64,000 nt of DNA from Sarcophilus harrisii (lineage: Eukaryota > Chordata > Mammalia > Dasyuromorphia > Dasyuridae). Below, in pieces: positions 1 through 9,605 of the stretch (its first letter is position 1; each line of letters starts with the position of its first letter). A model generated the notes under the pieces. The model saw only the letters and a list, made by a program, of their open reading frames with translations, was not told the origin of the DNA and did no database searches. The stretch covers positions 151,973,641-152,037,640 of the forward strand of contig NC_045428.1 of assembly GCF_902635505.1 (NCBI RefSeq). The letters are read 5' to 3'. Made by a program: the position numbers and the translations under genes.

Positions 1-905
1 ACAAAACAACAAAAAAAACAAAAGAAAAAAAAACAAGGTAAATATAGAGAACGGGAGTTTTGCATTCAATTTATCATTTTTTTTTGAAGGTTGTTTTTCT
101 TGATGAATCCTTTGAAATTGTCTTGGATCAATGTCTTGATCAGAGTAGCTAAGTCTTTCACAGTTGACCATTGTTACATTATTATTGTTGCTAGAATTTT
201 CTTGTGAATTTATGTGGTTCTGGGTTTTTTTTCCTTAGGGAGCTCATTTATGACTTGTTCAATTTCTTTTTTCTAAAATATCTTTGAACCACTCATTCTC
301 TAGGATTAGATTTAGTTTCCAATGAATTTATTATTATAGGGGTTACTGCTCTCCAGGTTTGCACTCTGATCCATTCCCAGGAAGAGCCTTTGGTTTTTTA
401 TGATCAAAAGTACTTCTCTCTGCATTGGAAGGAGAGATAAGGTGAACTTACAGGAATATATGAATTATTTTTCTGTATTATTTCTGTGTTTCCCCTATGA
501 CCTGTATAATATGTACAGGCTCATATTTACTTGAGCACATGGGCAATGAAGTTGTCAAATAGACACAGTCCTATGCCAAGTGTCTACTCAAGGCCTCCTG
601 TAATCTCTTTCTGACAAGGTGTCCAATGTCTCTACTGTTTCTGGCTTGAGAGCTCCTGAAGATGCTGCTGTTGCAGCTTCCAGAGCCCACAACTCATGTG
701 GCCATCACTGAGACATCCTCCCTTCTGGTGTCACAGATCTCTCTTTATAACCACCTAAGTTATCTTGGGCTGGAAAAATGTCTCACCTTCATCTTTTTGT
801 TGGTTTTCCCACTCTGGAATTTGATTTAAGGTAATATTTTAAAGTTGTTTTTATTGGCGTGTTGGGAAAGCTTGGCTGTAGTGCTTCCTCTACTCTGCCA
901 TCTTG
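1..905 (-). mobile_element. Rearranged L1 LINE sequence (3' UTR part next to 5'-end part), cut by window edge
   Basis: Bases 60-190 resemble the 3' UTR block of the L1 at 31300-31460 (GATCA...CTAAGTCTTTCACAGTTGA type). Bases 880-905, read on the minus strand, give CCAAGATGGCAGAGTAGAGG, typical of an L1 5' end. The parts between do not show ORF1 or ORF2, so this is either an internally deleted L1 or two adjoining fragments. Confidence 0.5.
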
Positions 906-1361
906 GTTTTGCTTTGTATTAGATGTTATCTTCAAGAGGAGATTACATGTATTTCACAAGAAGATTATATGATAACTGGAGATAGAATGTAGTTGAAATA
1001 ACATCTAGTACTTCACTAATTCTTGCTAAATTTGGAGACAGTTGTTGTTTTGATAATGGTTCTCCCTACCTCACCCAGGGCAGAAGTGCAGCAGGCATTC
1101 AGGGGCCAGATCCTTCCATCAATCTGTACAGAAGTTTTGACCTGCTCTATTTCTTATTTAGGCAGGTTCTCCCTTCCTTAAGCAGTTGGTGTTTTTATTT
1201 TCCCAGGGAGTTACTTTATTTGTACTGACTTAATGCAGATACACTATTGACTTAATATACTGCAGTTCAGAAATCCTTAACTGAACTAATTCAATGAATG
1301 GCCTCAGTCTCCCTGGTAGCAAGGATTACAGGTGTATGCTATCTACCATGTCCGTTGGCAA

Positions 1362-1900
1362 TGTGAGGGATGTAGAAGACCCTTGCCCAAAATGACTACT
1401 CAGAGATCATTCAGTAGAAGGCAGAAAAGTTGTTTATTGAAAACCGGAGGATGAGCTGTCCCATCAAGAGATAAGAAAGAGCAAGCTCGCGGTAGGAGGG
1501 CTAAAGAAGTAGTAAAGATACATAGCTTTTATACAAGAAATTACATCACAAGAGAGCATTGAGAAGGGGAGAGAGAGGCATCTAATTGGTTGTTGTTATT
1601 TGGGGAGATTGGAATGGAAGGTTTCTGTTTCCTAGAAATCTGATTTCTAGGAAACAGAAAATCAGGCCTTCAGGCTTAATCAAGTAGATAGTAGTCCAGC
1701 TAATAGACTAAATATTGATAAATGTCACATATTGATAAATGTCATCAGCTCAGGTTAAGTAAATATGTTTATAGCTGGCCAAGGCTCAAGTAAATGTGGG
1801 CCTGCACATTATACAGGTCATAGGGGAAACAGAAATAATACAGAAAAAGAATTCATATATTCCTGTAAGTTCTTCACCTTATCTCTCTCTATTCTATACA
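1362..1900 (-). mobile_element. Solo LTR, ERV class I-like fossil
   Basis: The element starts TGTGAG and ends ATACA, flanked by a 4-base direct repeat GCAA (1358-1361 and 1901-1904), the target-site length of gamma/ERV1 elements. Read on the minus strand it has an AATAAA (1433-1438 on +) about 70 bases before its end, as expected for R/U5. No internal viral genes flank it, so it is a fossil solo LTR. A (TA)n/T run abuts its right edge. Confidence 0.6.
1622..1660. repeat. Perfect short inverted repeat inside the LTR
   Basis: Arms of 19 bases (TTTCTGTTTCCTAGAAATC and its complement) flank a single T at 1641. This is seen directly. Confidence 0.95.
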
Positions 1901-2422
1901 GCAATATATATATATATATATATTTTTTTTTTAAAGAAGTAATCAAGCAAATTCATAGAGAAACAATATAACCAATATAAAGTGTTCCCAAAAGATATTT
2001 AACTTTATGTTCTTTGTGAGAGGAGGACTGCTTTGGTTTTTAGAAAATGTGCTTCTTGGATAATATTTGAGATGACATCCAAAGAAAAAGTGAATGGGAA
2101 TACATCTGGTAGGTGATGTGTATATAAACAAAGGTCTTAATTAGCAGTCAGTGCAGGTGCTGTCAGTAAAACCTAGAAAGTAAGGGTTTTTTTTATTTTT
2201 GTTTGTTTTTTTGTTTTTGATAATCAGGAAGACCTAAAAAACAAGATCTACTTTAGAGAATCTACCTATGATAGAATTGACTCATTTGAGAGGCAACAAA
2301 TTATTATTTTCTGAAATAGTAATCAGGTATCTTTCACTAGTAGTCACATTATCTTTCTTTGGAGTAGATAGTCATAAATTTCACTTCCTTCTCTGATTTC
2401 TTTTTGTTTCTTCTTTTTTTAG

Positions 2423-3016
2423 ACACAGCTCCACATTGATTCTTTCTTTAGGCTGATACAACATGAGAAACAACATGTTAAAGGAATTAAGAGCCAGAGA
2501 CTCAACAGAGCTGTGACATGTATGCTCAGGAAAGAAAGGGAAGAAGAAACTAATGAAATAGAAGCATCTACTGCTGCCATGGAGGGAGAATTTAAATCGC
2601 TTGAAAAAACAAAGGACAAAAATGGGAAGAAAAACATAGAAAGTAAATTGGAAAAACATCAAAATTTAAAAAGAAAAGTATTTTCCACTGCCAGCCTGGA
2701 GAATAAATGTGGTGGAGGGGGCTTTGTTGGGGAAGCTTATTTGTCAGACTCATTTGATGTATCTTTAGGGGAGGATTCTGAAAGCACATCTTCAAAAAAG
2801 GTCAAGAGGGGAAAACCTACTAAGCAATCAAATATTGTCCCTTCAAGTTTTCAGGAAATAAGACAATCTAATCCTGAGAAGAATGAAGAAGGGACTAGCA
2901 GCTCTAGTGATGAAGATGGAAAAGGAACACAAATGGTTATGGTGACTGCTAAATCTGTATTTGAGAAAAGAAAAGGAAAACAAAGAAATGTAAGGGGGAA
3001 GAAAAGAAAAACATAA
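2423..3016 (+). CDS. ERCC5: ERCC5 (XPG endonuclease), last coding exon, partial gene
   Basis: Terminal exon of the XPG structure-specific nuclease, which cuts 3' of the lesion in nucleotide-excision repair with TFIIH, RPA and PCNA in the nucleus. The frame opens directly after a strong acceptor (long T-rich tract then AG at 2421-2422) and runs 197 codons to TAA at 3014-3016. I recognise it by similarity to the human XPG C-terminus: SQRLNRAVTCMLRKE is shared, as are a CGGG.FGE-type stretch, an SSSSDEDG acidic run and the ending RGKKRKT. Codons 2-9 read QLHIDSFF, a canonical PCNA-interacting (PIP) box. KKVKRGK and the Lys/Arg-rich last 20 residues are nuclear-localisation clusters. The nuclease N and I domains lie in exons left of this window. 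The in-frame GTG at 2513 is not a start. It lies on the same strand as METTL21E, about 8.5 kb upstream of it. Confidence 0.95.
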   Translation, partial: TQLHIDSFFRLIQHEKQHVKGIKSQRLNRAVTCMLRKEREEETNEIEASTAAMEGEFKSLEKTKDKNGKKNIESKLEKHQNLKRKVFSTASLENKCGGGGFVGEAYLSDSFDVSLGEDSESTSSKKVKRGKPTKQSNIVPSSFQEIRQSNPEKNEEGTSSSSDEDGKGTQMVMVTAKSVFEKRKGKQRNVRGKKRKT

Positions 3017-3345
3017 CTTACCTATCTTTCTGTCTGTAGCTGTGAAAACCATATTGGGGAATAGATAAAGGGCTGGCCCCAGAGTCAAGATGACCTGGAT
3101 TCCAATCCTGCCTCTGATACCTATTGTGTGACTTTAGGCAACTTACTTGTTGGTACCTCAGGCAACTATTTAAGATTTGAGTTTTGGAATAGTTGCTGGT
3201 CTGCATTGGTAGAAGGATATATATATATATATTTTTTTAACCATGAAATCACAGGTCTGGATTTAGATACATGTATCTGTATTTATAAAGAAAGAAATCA
3301 GGTTAATGAAATTTCATGATGAATTTGTTATAGAGACAAAATAAA
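3017..3345 (+). promoter_or_regulatory. ERCC5: ERCC5 3' UTR with candidate poly(A) signal at 3340-3345
   Basis: The first AATAAA after the ERCC5 stop is at 3340-3345, followed by T/GT-rich sequence including a (TG)n run at 3469-3501. The UTR contains a MIR-core SINE (about 3062-3216) and a short (TA)n run. The poly(A) site itself is inferred. Confidence 0.45.
3062..3216 (+). repeat. MIR-core SINE (MAR1-like) in the ERCC5 3' UTR
   Basis: It has a SINE body with the anchor GATTCCAATCCTGCCTCTGA, a degenerate 'gtgactttaggcaa' core and the tail block ending CTGCATTGGTAGA. The same tail type is seen in the better copy at 16890-17090. No poly(A) tail remains, which suggests an old insertion. Confidence 0.6.
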
Positions 3346-3465
3346 ATTCAACAAACTCTAATTTATGTTTTAATGTTTTGTTTTTACATTTTTAATGATA
3401 TTAAAATTTTTTGTGGCTTTGTTACATGGCATTTCTCTCTCATTCTGGTCTGATGGAAATGTGCC

Positions 3466-3468
<3 letters not shown>

Positions 3469-3501
<33 letters not shown>
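3469..3501. repeat. (TG)n microsatellite
   Basis: Uninterrupted TG dinucleotide run just downstream of ERCC5. Confidence 0.98.
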
Positions 3502-3502
<1 letters not shown>

Positions 3503-3901
3503 CTGAATTTTTTCCCCTGACATTGTCACTCCATGTTTTCATTCATCTCATTATTCTTAGATGTCCATGCTACTACAAGACCTTAGCCTGGATTCACATT
3601 CTATTTGGACTGTCATTCTTGGACAGTGGAAAAGAGAGAGCCTTAATAGTTGTGCGAAAAATAGGATGCTTTTCCCCACTTGTATAAAGGTTCATTTAGA
3701 AGGTGAGAGGAAGCTCAGTTGAGAACTGTCTTTTGGTCACAATAATATATATTTTTAATGGGCCAGAACTGTGGAGAAATGTACTTGAAACAAAGATTCT
3801 TACAACAAGGTGTTAACTCAGTGGAATTGATAAGACAATGGTTATCTAGTTTAGCGTGTGAGTTCTCTAGTTCAGTATGATTGATTTAATTTTACAACAA
3901 A

Positions 3902-4050
3902 TAATGTTCCCCATCTACTGGTCATCCTGACATCTGGGGGAGGAGGTGGGGGTAAGAGGGGAAAAATTGGAACAAGAGGTTTGGCAATTGTCAATGCTGT
4001 AAAGTTACCCATACATATAACCTGTAAATAAAAGGCTATTAAATTAAAAA
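3902..4050 (+). mobile_element. L1 3' UTR end (same family as the young L1s at 59-63 kb)
   Basis: It shares TCTACTGGTCATCCTG, GGAACAAGAGGTTTGGCAAT and the end AATAAAAGGCTATTAAATT plus an A-rich tail with the copy ending at 63510. Only about the last 150 bases remain. Confidence 0.85.
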
Positions 4051-4449
4051 AAAATTAAAATAATTAACATTTATGTTAAAAAACAAAACAAAACAAAAAA
4101 CAAATAACGTTCCCTAGTGATATAATGATTGGCTTATACTCAGTATGATGAATTGATTTAATTGTAATAGAGTATATTGTAATAGAGTAATAATGTAATA
4201 GAGTACAAAGTCAGCCACAGGGAGAAGACTTGACCACCATCCTGGTGGCTCTCCTGCCTCTTGGATTCCTCCACTGAAACCAAGACCTATTCAGGGGGGC
4301 CTCCAGAAAGGTAGCCCAGTCTCAGACAAAGGAGACAGACTGTGAAGGAGATAATCAAGACTTTGGGCTTTATCCCTGACTATTCTCTTGGTTATTATTC
4401 TGCTGAGACCAAGGCTGGTCCGAAGGCCCTCCAGAAAGCTAACCAAAAT

Positions 4450-4606
4450 ATTACATATTTTATTTTTTTGCTGAGGCAATTGAGGTTAAGTGACTTCCCC
4501 AGGATCACACAGCTAGGAAGTATGAAATGTCTGAGATCAGATTTGAACTTGGGTCCTCCTGACTTCAGGGCTGGTACTCTATCCACTGTGCCATCTAGCT
4601 GCCCTA
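4450..4606 (-). mobile_element. tRNA/MIR-core SINE (WSINE-like)
   Basis: The T-rich start is followed by GAGGCAATTGAGGTTAAGTG, CACACAGCTAGGAAGT and the head complement CACTGTGCCATCTAGCTGCC. Confidence 0.85.
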
Positions 4607-4734
4607 ATAATATATTTTAGAAAGTCCTTATGTAGCATATTATACTACTTACCTGAAAGCTCCACTAGAATGATTTGATTTTTAGTTCTTCAAAGGTGAC
4701 TGACATTTATACAGTACTTTAATTCTTTACAATT

Positions 4735-4850
4735 GAGAAAGAGATTAAAGGAATAAGAATAGGTAATGAAGAAACCAAATTATCACTCTTGGCTGATGAT
4801 ATGATGGTATACTTAGAGAACCCCAGAGATTCTACTAAAAAATTATTAGA
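4735..4850 (+). mobile_element. Small L1 ORF2 reverse-transcriptase fragment
   Basis: An open stretch of about 37 codons reads GIRIGNEETKLSL then LADDMMVYLENP, the L1 palm motif (normally FADD). It sits inside an older repeat whose halves (ACAGTACTTTAA... and ...GTGCTTTATGCACATTATTTC) flank it, with AATTCTTTA on both sides. It has no L1 tail. Confidence 0.7.
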
Positions 4851-5084
4851 ATTCTTTATGTGCTTTATGCACATTATTTCATTAGATTCTAATGACAAAT
4901 CTATGAAATTGGGATTATTATCCTCATTTTTTAGATGAGGAAATTGAGGCTTAAAGAAATCTAGGATTACATAGTAAATGGTCTAATCTGGTTCTTCACT
5001 TTTCACTAGAACACAGTTTTGACAGTGAGTTTTTTTAAGTGGGGTATATGGCTAAGGGTTATAGTTTATTAGTGAATAATCACT

Positions 5085-5178
5085 AATTATTTGCCAAATC
5101 TATTTATAAGATGCTAAATGATATAACCCATAAGGGTTATATCATTTAGCATCTTATAAATAGATTTGGCAAATAATT
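5085..5178. repeat. Perfect palindrome, 45-base arms with 4-base loop
   Basis: The left arm 5085-5129 is the exact reverse complement of 5134-5178; the loop is ATAA at 5130-5133. The arm begins AATTATTTGCCAAATC and ends GATATAACCC. No mismatch was seen over 90 paired bases. Confidence 0.97.
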
Positions 5179-5782
5179 TAAATTTTCAGATTTTATGAGC
5201 TGGAAGAAATAATGTCTTGGATGGCAAAATCAGGATTAAAATAATATTTCAAGAGGCCAGTATGGAAAGTCAAAATTAATTAAAATTATCATAAAATTTA
5301 GCAGTATCCATGTAAAAAAACCCTCAATTTAGCTTCCAAAAAAATCAGCTCTACAATCATAGATTGCTGACATCATGTAAAATAAATTAGGGGTTTTTAG
5401 TTAAGTTCAAGTTAAAGATGGGTCAAAGTATTCACATTCTGTGTACCTGCATCCTTGGGTTACCCTTCACATCTTTTCATTGTTTTCTTACTCTTGATGA
5501 CTTCTTGTGCCATCCCCAGTGTCTGGAATGACTTATACTAATCCCTTCTCCTCACTGGGGAAGTTTCTGATCCTGATTTAAGGTCCTTATTCTTGTATGA
5601 AAATTTTCCTTAACACTCCATCGAATATAGTCTGTTGCTTAAATTTCTACACATCTTTACCTTATATTCACCATTTCCCTCTATTTCTATTCACATGTTG
5701 CTGAACAAAGCTGGAAAAAAGTCAAAATCATGTTGACTGGGTCCACTATAGATTTATATAATCATAACTTCAGAACTTTGAT

Positions 5783-6012
5783 AGTTAGATGGTGTAGGGG
5801 ATAGAGTATAACACCTGCTGTTGGGAAGACTTAAGTTAAAATTGCCTCAGACAGATATTGAGCAAATCATTTAATCTCTGTTTGCTTTGATTTCCTCATC
5901 TGTAAAATGGGGATTTTGAGGTATAGGATTTGAGGATCAATGAAATAATTGTGAGGTTCTTGGCAGATTGCCTGGAATACAGTATATATTCTCTATATGA
6001 ATGTTAGCTATT
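5783..6012 (+). mobile_element. SINE, MIR/WSINE type
   Basis: The head GATGGTGTAGGGGATAGAG, the central GCAAATCATTTAATCTCTG and TTTCCTCATCTGTAAAATGG mark a tRNA-headed MIR-core SINE. Confidence 0.65.
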
Positions 6013-6990
6013 AATTGATTAACTTTCCTCTTCATTTAGGGACTATCCCAAATCTTTTCATTCCTTCCAAAACCTCTTAATCCTTTTAGCTGAGGATCTT
6101 GCCTCACTGAGGTAAGTGAATTCTCCCTGAGATCTTCCCTTTCTCTTTTTCCTGATTTCATATCACATATCTTCCTTCATCATCTCTTTCACCCCCGTTT
6201 CACAGGCATATATGGCCCTTCTTTTAGGCAAGGCAAACCCATCAAAAAATAATTCTTGATCCCATTTCTTCTCATCTTTTCTAGCAGATTCTCTTCTTTA
6301 TTATCTCCATTATCTCTATTTTTTAATCTCTGTATCTGCTACTATGAAACACTAGATCTGTGTTTGAGGAAAAAAAAAGGGGGGGGTGAAACAGAAATGT
6401 GAGGAAGAAGAAAAGAAAAACATAACTTATCTGTCTGTAGCTGTGAAAACCATAATGGGGGATAGATAAGGGTCAAGAGTCCAGAGTCTAGATGATCTGG
6501 ATTCCAATCCTGCCTCTGATACATATTGTATGACTTTAGGCTAGTTACTTTTTGGTACCTCAGGTTACTATTTAAGACTTGGGTTTTAGAATAGTTGCTG
6601 TTCTGCATATCTCTCCCAGATTTAAAGACTTTAATTCATTTGAACATGCCCTCTCCCTACCTACCATTTTTTGTTTCTCTTCTTGCTAAACTTAGAAACT
6701 GTCTACCCTATGTTTTCATTTTTTTCCCGTTTTAAACCCTCTGTTTCTGAGTAGGTTATCCATCTAAAAATGGTTTTCCCAAAGTTACCGTTATTCTCTT
6801 AATTGCCATATTGTAATGAATTTCTACCCCTGTCCTCCTCTTTTTTGACTCCTTTGCAGCTCATGACACTGTCAATCATTTTCACCTCTTGGATTTTCTC
6901 TCCTTTCTAGGTTTTCTTGACATTGCCATCTCCTGCTTCTGCTTCTGTTGATCTATTTGTGTTTCCTTAATTGGATAGATCATGTCCTGT
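6013..6990 (+). repeat. L2-like LINE remnant interrupted by the ERCC5-tail copy
   Basis: The pyrimidine-rich CTTCC/ACCTC text with CATGACACTGTCAATCATTTTC (6863 on) and CTCTCCTTTCTAGG resembles L2 3' ORF sequence. The ERCC5 fragment at 6351-6608 splits it. Labelled by memory of the consensus only. Confidence 0.4.
6351..6608 (+). pseudogene. Duplicated fragment of the ERCC5 terminal exon and 3' UTR
   Basis: It aligns in the same orientation with 2951-3206: the last ~20 ERCC5 codons, the stop region (AAGAAAAACATAACTTA versus AAGAAAAACATAACTTAT), the UTR block CTGTAGCTGTGAAAACCATA and the UTR SINE up to CTGCAT. Identity is roughly 85% by eye. An A/G-rich slip near 6361-6386 destroys the coding frame. 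It has no poly(A) tail at its right edge and keeps the UTR SINE, so a local DNA duplication about 3.4 kb downstream is likelier than a retrocopy. L2-like sequence lies on both sides. Confidence 0.85.
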
Positions 6991-7351
6991 CCCTTAAGAG
7001 ATGTTTTACCTATATCATTGACATGGCAAACCCATTGAAGCTTCTCAAAGTAGCAGATGTGCAGCAATATGACTTATTTGAAGATAGAATCTAAAACTAC
7101 TCTAAATGCTATGAAAGACTAAGGGGAGTTATTAACCATATTAAGCTTAATCCATTTCTTCCTGCCTTCTGAATTACCCTATAGAATAAAGTATCATTGT
7201 TTTCCTCCTCTACAAATAATCAGACTTCAGCTATCTTTAATAAATTCTACAACAGGGAAAAATCCTTGTTTAATTCGGATGTTTGTAAATAATATTGTAA
7301 TTCTCAAATATCTTGAATAAGAAATTATCAGCTAGAGTTTATACAATGTGA

Positions 7352-7457
7352 TCACCAGATGGCACTGCTATCAAACAAATGACAGATGGAGTTATCCATT
7401 GTATTCGTAGATTGCTTCCCAAATGGCTGCATTATCATCACTGATCACTAGAGGGTG
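7352..7457 (+). promoter_or_regulatory. Two CTCF-like motifs between ERCC5 and METTL21E
   Basis: TCACCAGATGGCA (7352-7364) matches 12 of 13 positions of CCASYAGRKGGCR; TCACTAGAGGGTG (7445-7457) matches 11 of 13. Both are in the same orientation, 93 bases apart. They lie in sequence I cannot assign to a repeat, between a ubiquitous and a muscle-type gene. Function is inferred. Confidence 0.35.
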
Positions 7458-7854
7458 CTCAGCTTCAAGCTTTGAAGATTGTTCTAGTCAGGACTTCTTT
7501 GCTCTATTGGATTGATCCAAAATTTAACATGGGAGAAAGAAATTGATTATTTGAAATGTGAAAATTATGAAAATCTTGACATGGCTCTCTCACGGGCACT
7601 GCCTCCCTCTACAAATGTGAAGTCCGATAACCTGATTTGTAGACTGAGGATCAACTTTTTTTTTGGGACCATATGATTCATTAAGATAACATAGAGTAAA
7701 AAACAAAAACAAAAACAAAAAACTGTCTATTATATAGAAGAACTATAAAGAAACTGTTTCACTGCATTGCTCTACCCTATGGTGTTTGCTGGAAAATATT
7801 TAACCACTCATTCTTCAGAAAAAAAAAATTAACTCGTGATACAGTTTTAAGTTA

Positions 7855-8005
7855 AATCCACATTATTAACATCTTTCCACCATATTCTTAAAGCTAGAAA
7901 CAATACAATAAATTAACAAAACGATAAATCAAACCCTGACTTGTAGTATTTGTTAATTTTCACGGTGTAAATGCTTAATTGAAAGTTTAACATTTAGTTC
8001 TCTAG
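7855..8005 (+). repeat. Unnamed dispersed repeat, copy 1
   Basis: It shares the order ATTATTAACAT, CTAGA..CAAT, ATAAATCAA.CCCTGA, TGTAGTAT, TGTAAATGCT and AAGTTTAAC with the copies at 37530-37650, 49865-49990 and (minus) 42178-42328. I do not recognise the family. Confidence 0.6.
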
Positions 8006-8627
8006 AACTAATTTGAACTGGCTCTAATACTCTCCTGTCACTTCTCCTCCCTAATCCTTCCTGCTCCTAGGACATGGGGAGAAGAATTCGAGGAACTAGT
8101 TGCATAAATGGTGGGATGATGGGAAGGAATGGCCTCTTGTCCATCTCTAATGGAAGCTGTCGATCCCATTCAGTTTCTTTCTTCGTCAGTGGTCTTTGAT
8201 CTATCTCACATTCCCAGTTCCGTTGCCCCATGTGTACTATTGCTATCAGCCACCACAGTTCTTCAGGATCTGCTTATGAATCATTAAACTGGCAGCATCA
8301 ATATAGTCTCAGCAGCATCAAACAGCAAGTTCTGGAGATAAATGGCCAGTCATGACTAACCTTGGAAAGTAGCATAGAAAGAATTGCCTGAAATGGTGGA
8401 TCAGAAATCTCTTTAAAGTTCAAAAGAAAACAATATTGAGGGGTTTATATAGCTTCCCTTTTCTTCCCTGATGTCTCACTAATTACTCTGGTTCAGAACT
8501 TCTAGATAAGGGATATACTATATACTTACCATGGTATCACTATTCTATTTACTCAGGCCTATCTTCACAGTCATATCTATTTTTTAAGCTATTTTATTTT
8601 TTATGGTTATTCATGTATATTATTTTT

Positions 8628-8772
8628 TTTGGTTGTTGTTGAGGCAATTGGGGTTAAGTGACTTGCCCAGGGTCACATAGCTAGGAAGTGATAAGTGTCT
8701 GAGACCAGATTTGAACTCGGGTCCTCCTGATTTCAGGGCTGGTGCTCTATCCACTGTGCCATCTAGCTGTTT
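8628..8772 (-). mobile_element. tRNA/MIR-core SINE (WSINE-like), well preserved
   Basis: T-run, then GAGGCAATTGGGGTTAAGTG, TGCCCAGGGTCACATAGCTA and CACTGTGCCATCTAGCTG. Confidence 0.9.
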
Positions 8773-8779
8773 CATATAT

Positions 8780-9060
8780 TAACTTATAAAAATATACATT
8801 TTATGAATCATTTTAGGAGAGAAAACAGAACAAAAGAGAAAAACCATGAGAGAGGGAAAAAATAACAGTAAAAAGATGTGTTTATAGCATGTGTTGATTT
8901 ATATTCAATCTCCATAGTTCTTTTTCTGGATGCAGATAGCATTTTCTATTCCAAGTTTATTGGGATTGCTTTGGATCACTGCAACACTGAGAAGAACCAA
9001 GTCTTTCACAGTTGATCATCACATAATCTTGCTCTTACTCAGTCATATTTATCACCTCTT
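8780..9060 (-). mobile_element. L1 3' UTR fragment, old subfamily
   Basis: The A-rich AACAAAAGAGAAAAACC block is followed by TTCTGGATGCAGATAGCATTT and GTCTTTCACAGTTGATCATC, the block also seen at 31306-31440. Confidence 0.55.
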
Positions 9061-9134
9061 CTTCCTTGTTTCCTCCCTCCAGCTGTTCTGGAAGCAAATT
9101 TAGGGGGTACTTTTATTCCCAGGTGTTATTCCCG

Positions 9135-9365
9135 AATAAAGTGTCAGGCCTGGAGTCAAGAGCACTCATCTTCCTGAGTTCAAATCTGGTCTCACATACT
9201 TGCTAACTGTGTGACTCTGGGCAAGTCACTTAACTCTGTTTATCTCAGTTTCCTCTTCTGTAAAAGGAACTGGAGAAGGAAATGGCAAATCATTCCTGTA
9301 TTTTGCCAAGAAAACTCCAAATAGGGGACAACCAGAGTTTGACATAACTGAAATAACTAGGCAAC
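9135..9365 (+). mobile_element. SINE with long tail (WSINE/WALLSI type)
   Basis: GAGTTCAAATCTGGTCTCA and GGGCAAGTCACTTAACTCTG are followed by the tail block GGAAATGGCAAATCATTCC and ending ACTGAAATAACTAGGCAACA. Confidence 0.8.
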
Positions 9366-9429
9366 AACAAATATACATATATATTACACACATTTATATA
9401 TCTTATGACAAAATGTTTGATATATAGAA

Positions 9430-9605
9430 GTATGTACTATGGAAGGAACACTGGTTTTGCAGTCAAGGACCTTGGTTCAAATTCCATATCTTAATACTTG
9501 ATTGACTTTGGGCTACCACTCTGGGCCTCAGTTTTCTTAGCTGTAAAATTAAAGGATTGAAATAAATGATCTTTCAGATCCCTTCCACCAAAATCCCTTG
9601 GTTTT
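9430..9605 (+). repeat. MIR-like SINE
   Basis: ACACTGGTTTTGCAGTCAAG, GGTTCAAATTC, GGGCCTCAGTTTTCTTAGCT and the end CTTTCAGATCCCTTCCACC. Confidence 0.6.

Noticed and set aside
2513-3016. A stand-alone 167-residue gene starting at 2513
   Set aside because: The first codon is GTG; the frame opens further upstream to a splice acceptor and is the ERCC5 terminal exon.
4205-4445. Possible LTR fragment (GCCTCCAGAAAGG and similar text)
   Set aside because: It resembles marsupial LTR text I half remember, but no ends, target repeat or poly(A) signal could be shown.
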